Notes under the pieces: generated by a model
The model's input: the letters and a program-made list of their open reading frames with translations, nothing else
Database searches by the model: none
Told to the model about the DNA's origin: nothing
Shown here: positions 5,989 to 8,939 of the stretch, in pieces
How the letters are laid out: each line of letters opens with the position of its first letter
Position numbering within the stretch: position 1 is the stretch's first letter
Position numbers and translations under genes: made by a program
Assembly: GCA_030430125.1 (NCBI GenBank)
Contig: JAUIGA010000122.1
Coordinates: forward strand, 1-8,939
Direction: 5' to 3'
Origin: Chloroflexia bacterium
Lineage (GTDB): Bacteria; Chloroflexota; Chloroflexia; Thermomicrobiales; UBA6265
Length of the DNA stretch: 8,939 nucleotides

Positions 5989-6276
5989 ATGGTCCACCTG
6001 CACGCCGCCGACGCCGTCGCCACGATCCCCGTCACCACCGCGCTGGAGGACGATGCCCGCTGGTCGGCGATGATCGACCGCGACACCAGCGACATCGATC
6101 CCTTTGTCATCGCCGTCGCCACCACCGGGATCTACTGCCGCGTCGGCTGCCCGGCGCGACGGCCGCTGCGGAAGAACGTCCGCTTCTACGACACCGTCGA
6201 GGACGCCCAGGCCGCAGGCTATCGCGCCTGCAAGCGCTGCCACCCGGACGAATCCTCCGAGCTGCACGCACGGTAG
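5989..6276 (+). CDS. Stand-alone Ada N-terminal zinc-binding domain protein
   Basis: This matches the Ada metal-binding domain, which in E. coli Ada takes the methyl group from DNA methylphosphotriesters onto Cys38. The 95 residues contain WSAMIDRD, then TTGIYCRVGCPARRP, RKNVRFYDT, and YRACKRCHP. Cysteines fall at 50, 54, 81 and 84, exactly the spacing of Ada Cys38, 42, 69 and 72, so zinc binding and methyl acceptance by Cys50 look intact. ATG at 5989 follows GAGGAGG by eight bases; the longer frame to the left overlaps brnA. The AraC-type DNA-binding half and the O6-methylguanine methyltransferase domain are absent, and the following 129 bases do not encode remnants of them in any forward frame. 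It could be a repair-only module, or may sense damage together with a separately encoded regulator. It lies 74 bases after brnA on the same strand. Confidence 0.92.
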   Translation: MVHLHAADAVATIPVTTALEDDARWSAMIDRDTSDIDPFVIAVATTGIYCRVGCPARRPLRKNVRFYDTVEDAQAAGYRACKRCHPDESSELHAR

Positions 6277-6405
6277 CACCCCACCCCAGCACCACGCCGA
6301 CGCTCACAGCAGACTCCCAGACAACCAACAGGCTGGCTGGAGCAACGCTCCCTATTGTGTGGATGTACCGGAATTCGCCGGGCACCTGCCAGAAGGGAGC
6401 ACACC

Positions 6406-6597
6406 ATGGCAACCACGACTCGTCAGCCTCGTACCGCATCGACGCATCTGGAGATTGCCCCCTCCCGGTCGATGTCGCAGCCACACGGGACCCGCATCCT
6501 GCTGATCACCCTCTCGGTCACGGCACTGGTGATGTTCTCCCTCGTGTTCTGGCAGGCAATGACGGCCGCGGCGGTGTCGATCCCCGGTCTTGCCTGA
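6406..6597 (+). CDS. Small single-pass membrane protein, unknown function
   Basis: I do not recognise this 63-residue protein. It has a polar, basic N-terminus (about 1-30, four arginines) followed by one hydrophobic segment (about 31-50, ILLITLSVTALVMFSLVFW) and a short Ala-rich tail. This suggests an inner-membrane protein with the N-terminus in the cytoplasm. ATG at 6406 has AGAAGGGAG ending six bases upstream, a strong ribosome site and the main reason to believe the gene; an earlier in-frame start at 6355 lacks one. It stands 129 bases after the Ada-domain gene and about 290 before the transporter. A weak GGAGC/GCTCC hairpin precedes it. Small membrane proteins like this are often missed in annotation. 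Confidence 0.6.
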   Translation: MATTTRQPRTASTHLEIAPSRSMSQPHGTRILLITLSVTALVMFSLVFWQAMTAAAVSIPGLA

Positions 6598-6823
6598 CAC
6601 CGGTCAGCACCGCGACCGGCATCCGGCCGGTTCGATCTTGATGCGCCCGGTTCCCGGCACGCCGGACCATCGACGTGATGCCAGTCCCCGAGCCGGAGCC
6701 GCCCAATCGCCAGCGATTCCGATGTCGTCGCCACACCCGAGAGCAGACGCCCAGACACGGACCGGAAGGCTCGCCACCAGCCTGAAACCGGCGCGACCGA
6801 TCCCCTCACCTGCGTTACAGTAG
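6598..6823. other. Intergenic stretch without a recognisable gene
   Basis: Between the small membrane protein and the hairpin I find no ORF with a ribosome site or family resemblance on either strand. A 77-codon plus-strand frame from a TTG at 6590 has low-complexity basic composition typical of non-coding GC-rich DNA. A weak -10-like TACAGT lies at 6816-6821 just before the hairpin, with no good -35. Confidence 0.5.
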
Positions 6824-6854
6824 CGAGACGCCTGCGATGTCGGCAGGCGTCTCG
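6824..6854 (+). terminator. 12-bp perfect-stem hairpin, terminator-like
   Basis: CGAGACGCCTGC (6824-6835) is followed by a 7-base loop and its exact reverse complement (6843-6854), then TTGTGTT, a broken rather than solid T run. It could end transcription of the Ada-domain and membrane-protein genes. Because it lies only 35 bases before the transporter ATG, it might instead form in that gene's leader. Being symmetric, it can act on either strand, though there is no T run on the left side. Confidence 0.6.
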
Positions 6855-6889
6855 TTGTGTTCAGCACGCACGCCCACAGGTTCCGCCTG

Positions 6890-8110
6890 ATGTCCTCCGC
6901 GACCGGCAACACGCGCCAGCACACTTCCCCGATCCCCGGTCTCTCAATGAAATGGGCGGTGCTGGTCACCGTCTGCGTGCTCGCCTTCAACCTGCGCGGA
7001 CCAATGCTGGCCGTGCCGCCGCTGCTGGAGACGATCCAGCACGACCTCGGGCTCTCCGGCATCGCCGCCGGCATGATCACCACGCTGCCGGTGCTCTGCT
7101 TTGGGTTGATCTCGCCGCTCGCGCCGGGGCTGGCGCGGCGCATCGGGCTCGACAGCACCCTGCTGCTGGCGATGACCGCGATCGCGACCGGTATCGTGGT
7201 GCGGCTGGGCCAACCTGCCCTCACCCTCTATCTCGGCACCTTCGGCATCGGCGCGGGGATCGCCCTGCTCAACGTGCTCATCCCCGCCTTCATCAAGCGC
7301 GAAGCGCCCAACCGCGTCGGGCTGATGACCTCGCTCTACACAATGCTGCTCAACGCCGGCGCCGGGGTCGGCTCCGCCCTCTCCGTGCCGGTCATGGAGC
7401 GCACCGGCTGGGACTGGCGCCCGACCCTCGCGATCTGGGTGGTGCCGGCGGCGATCGGCATCGCGGTGATGCTGCCGTGGATGCTGCACCAGCGCCGCCA
7501 CGCGGGCGCGATGCCGGCCCTGCCGAAGCGACGCGGCCTGTGGCGCAGCGCCGTCGCCTGGCAGGTAACGGTGGCGATGGGCACGCAGTCGATGGTCTTC
7601 TTCTCGGTGGCGGCGTGGCTGCCGACGATGCTGCAGGACGCTGGCATGGGCGAGGCGCGCGCCGGGGCGATGCTGTCGATCATGACGCTGTCGGGGCTGG
7701 CGGGGTCGTTCGTCACGCCGATCCTCGCGAACCGGACGACGTCGCAGAGCTGGTTGAGCCCGGTGACGGCGCTGCTGTGCGCGGTGCCGCTGGTGGCGCT
7801 GACGCTTGACCCACTGCGGCTGACGGCGCTGTGGGTGGCGATGCTGGGGTTCGGGCTGGGGATGATCATCGCGTTCATGCTGATGCTGATGATCCTGCGC
7901 GCACCGGATGCGCACCGGGCGTCGGATCTCGGCGGCATGGCGCAGGGGGTGGGCTACCTGTTCGCGAGCATGGGGCCGATCCTGGTCGGGGCGATCCACG
8001 ACGTCACCGGCGGCTGGGAGGTGCCGTTCGTGGTGATCACCCTGCTGCTCGTCCCCTATTCCATCAACGCCTGGCTGGCGGGAAGGCCGCGGATGGTCGC
8101 GGCGCATTAG
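6890..8110 (+). CDS. CynX/NimT family MFS transporter
   Basis: Inner-membrane major facilitator of the CynX/NimT (YeaN) group, whose named members handle cyanate or 2-nitroimidazole; substrates of most are unknown. 406 residues with about twelve hydrophobic segments, roughly 22-39, 58-80, 88-104, 112-134, 145-170, 180-200, 221-245, 258-280, 288-306, 311-336, 346-370 and 376-396. Group features are AFNLRGPMLAVPPLL in helix 1, TTLPVLCFGLISPLAP in helix 2, LNVLIPAFIKREAPNRVGLMTSLYT after helix 4, and DLGGMAQGVGYLFASMGP in helix 11. The start is uncertain: ATG 6890 is chosen with a weak AGG ten bases upstream; GTG 6857 almost touches the hairpin, and ATG 6947 begins just before helix 1 but has no ribosome site. 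It is convergent with the restriction gene, 21 bases apart, with no terminator between them. Confidence 0.93.
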   Translation: MSSATGNTRQHTSPIPGLSMKWAVLVTVCVLAFNLRGPMLAVPPLLETIQHDLGLSGIAAGMITTLPVLCFGLISPLAPGLARRIGLDSTLLLAMTAIATGIVVRLGQPALTLYLGTFGIGAGIALLNVLIPAFIKREAPNRVGLMTSLYTMLLNAGAGVGSALSVPVMERTGWDWRPTLAIWVVPAAIGIAVMLPWMLHQRRHAGAMPALPKRRGLWRSAVAWQVTVAMGTQSMVFFSVAAWLPTMLQDAGMGEARAGAMLSIMTLSGLAGSFVTPILANRTTSQSWLSPVTALLCAVPLVALTLDPLRLTALWVAMLGFGLGMIIAFMLMLMILRAPDAHRASDLGGMAQGVGYLFASMGPILVGAIHDVTGGWEVPFVVITLLLVPYSINAWLAGRPRMVAAH

Positions 8111-8131
8111 GCAATTGTGGCGTTGCGGGGG

Positions 8132-8866
8132 CTATTGCACAGCATCTACGAAACCTCGCACATGCCCTTGAAGCTGTGCTGCAAACCGACCAAATGAAAG
8201 CGATTCATCCGGATGAGACACCTTGGTCGGCACATCCTTCGTGGCGAGCGTCAGGCACGTCGCATCGTATAGACCTTCGAGCACCAACCGTCGGCAAAGA
8301 ATCGCTGACCGCTGACTATACGTAGTGTCTCGAAACGCAGGATCGATTCGGAAATACGGCTCCTTGAACCGGGTTGCGCGATGTACTTTCGGATTGTCCT
8401 CAAGAAGGAAAAAGTAGCCAAGAAACGGGCGCAGCGCTCCCAGCCGTTCCTCTCGGAATGCCTTCCAGATATCGGTCGCGTTACCAATCGCTTCCTCTGC
8501 TCGATTGTTCAGGTTGTTTCCGAATGATCCCACCATCGATTTGAACTCTATGGCCGCGACAAGCTGGTCATCAAGTACAACCAGCAAATCCCACTGCTTC
8601 TCGGGCCGGAAGTAACCAGGGAGCTCCAGACGAGTCTGCGGTCTGACACCCTTTATCTTGATCCTGACCAATCCTCGATCCAGCCCTGCGTCTTCAACGA
8701 TATCCGCCACCAAGGATTCGAGGGCACTCATGTGGCCACCGGACGTCACGGACCCTCTCGTTCCTGCGTCGACTCGACCCGCCTCAATCTGCCGCCGCAA
8801 GGCTTCGTCCCTGCCGGTCCAGAATTGTTGCACCGCAGCCTGAAAACGCAGGTCGAGATTGTCCAT
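8132..8866 (-). CDS. Type II restriction endonuclease, PaeR7I/XhoI-like
   Basis: Restriction nuclease resembling PaeR7I, an XhoI isoschizomer that cleaves C^TCGAG; length 244 residues against 246 for PaeR7I. A PD-(D/E)XK core is visible: Asp93 in QWDLLVV, then Glu107 and Lys109 in AAIEFKS. It is followed by the family's VGSFGNNLNNRAEEAIGNATDIW block (112-134), FLGYFFLLED (148-157) and YSQRSAILCRRLVLEGLYDA (183-202). The early SGGHMSALESLVADIV segment is also typical. Start chosen at ATG 8866, which overlaps the upstream stop as TGATG; a TTG one codon earlier is possible. Codons are visibly richer in A and T than in the neighbouring transporter, suggesting recent acquisition. Specificity is inferred from resemblance only. 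It follows its presumed methyltransferase, which would let protection precede cleavage. Confidence 0.93.
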   Translation of the reverse strand: MDNLDLRFQAAVQQFWTGRDEALRRQIEAGRVDAGTRGSVTSGGHMSALESLVADIVEDAGLDRGLVRIKIKGVRPQTRLELPGYFRPEKQWDLLVVLDDQLVAAIEFKSMVGSFGNNLNNRAEEAIGNATDIWKAFREERLGALRPFLGYFFLLEDNPKVHRATRFKEPYFRIDPAFRDTTYSQRSAILCRRLVLEGLYDATCLTLATKDVPTKVSHPDESLSFGRFAAQLQGHVRGFVDAVQ

Positions 8867-8939
8867 CAATAGTCGTCCTCGGGAATGCTCACAATGCCGT
8901 ACAGCTTCAAAGCAATCTCCGTGGCCATCTGCCGGTCAC
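8866..8939 (-). CDS. C-terminal end of the gene upstream of the nuclease, presumed cognate DNA methyltransferase (partial)
   Basis: Only the last 23 codons and the stop are in the window. They read DRQMATEIALKLYGIVSIPEDDY, a helix followed by an acidic tail. The stop overlaps the nuclease start by one base (TGATG), so the two genes are translationally coupled. In PaeR7I-type loci the adenine methyltransferase precedes the nuclease, which is the main reason for this call; no methyltransferase motif is visible in so short a piece. That the frame is coding is supported by the tight overlap and by codon composition like that of the nuclease. Confidence 0.7.
   Translation of the reverse strand, partial: DRQMATEIALKLYGIVSIPEDDY

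Noticed and set aside
6338..6350. GGAGC/GCTCC hairpin before the small membrane protein gene
   Set aside because: The five-base stem with a three-base loop and no T run is too weak to call a terminator.
6590..6823. 77-codon plus-strand frame from TTG
   Set aside because: No ribosome site, a rare start codon, low-complexity composition and no family resemblance.
1..8939. CRISPR array, tRNA, rRNA, IS element or integrase
   Set aside because: I looked for regular direct repeats, cloverleaf-like segments and transposase or recombinase motifs on both strands and saw none.

Overview
This is a GC-rich bacterial window of 8.9 kb holding eleven recognisable genes, two of them cut by the window edges, one gene remnant and a few regulatory sites. 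Strong GC bias in third codon positions, together with an enolase-superfamily enzyme, a creatininase-family amidohydrolase, a GH127 glycosidase and BrnT/BrnA and VapBC-type modules, would suit a Chloroflexota (Thermomicrobia-like) or similar high-GC soil or thermophilic heterotroph. This placement is inference; no marker gene is present.

Left part (1-5059): a carbohydrate or small-molecule catabolism locus. A mandelate racemase/muconate lactonizing enzyme family gene (minus strand, runs off the left edge) is divergent from a creatininase-family gene (plus strand). A GH127 (DUF1680) beta-L-arabinofuranosidase-like gene follows on the minus strand. Between the creatininase gene and GH127 sits a two-gene toxin-antitoxin operon (antitoxin, then PIN-domain VapC-like toxin, GTGA overlap). 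Just left of it is a frameshifted scrap of a second GH127 3' end, so the TA operon is bracketed by two direct copies of that 3' end.

Middle part (5100-6890): a BrnT toxin/BrnA antitoxin pair with a striking nested GTGTA/TACAC palindrome in its unusually wide intergenic gap; a stand-alone Ada N-terminal zinc domain (methylphosphotriester repair or sensing module) without DNA-binding or methyltransferase parts; a 63-residue single-pass membrane protein; and a 12-bp perfect stem hairpin.

Right part (6890-8939): a CynX/NimT-type MFS transporter, convergent with a restriction-modification locus. The nuclease closely resembles PaeR7I/XhoI (recognition CTCGAG), and the last 23 codons of the presumed methyltransferase overlap its start. 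The R-M genes are visibly poorer in GC than everything to their left, suggesting acquisition by transfer.

Overall this is ordinary catabolic and transport genes interleaved with small accessory modules (two TA systems, R-M, Ada domain). I see no CRISPR array, tRNA, rRNA, IS element or integrase, and no convincing wholly new multi-gene system. The most informative oddities are the GH127 remnant flanking the TA operon and the operator-like palindrome inside the brn locus.
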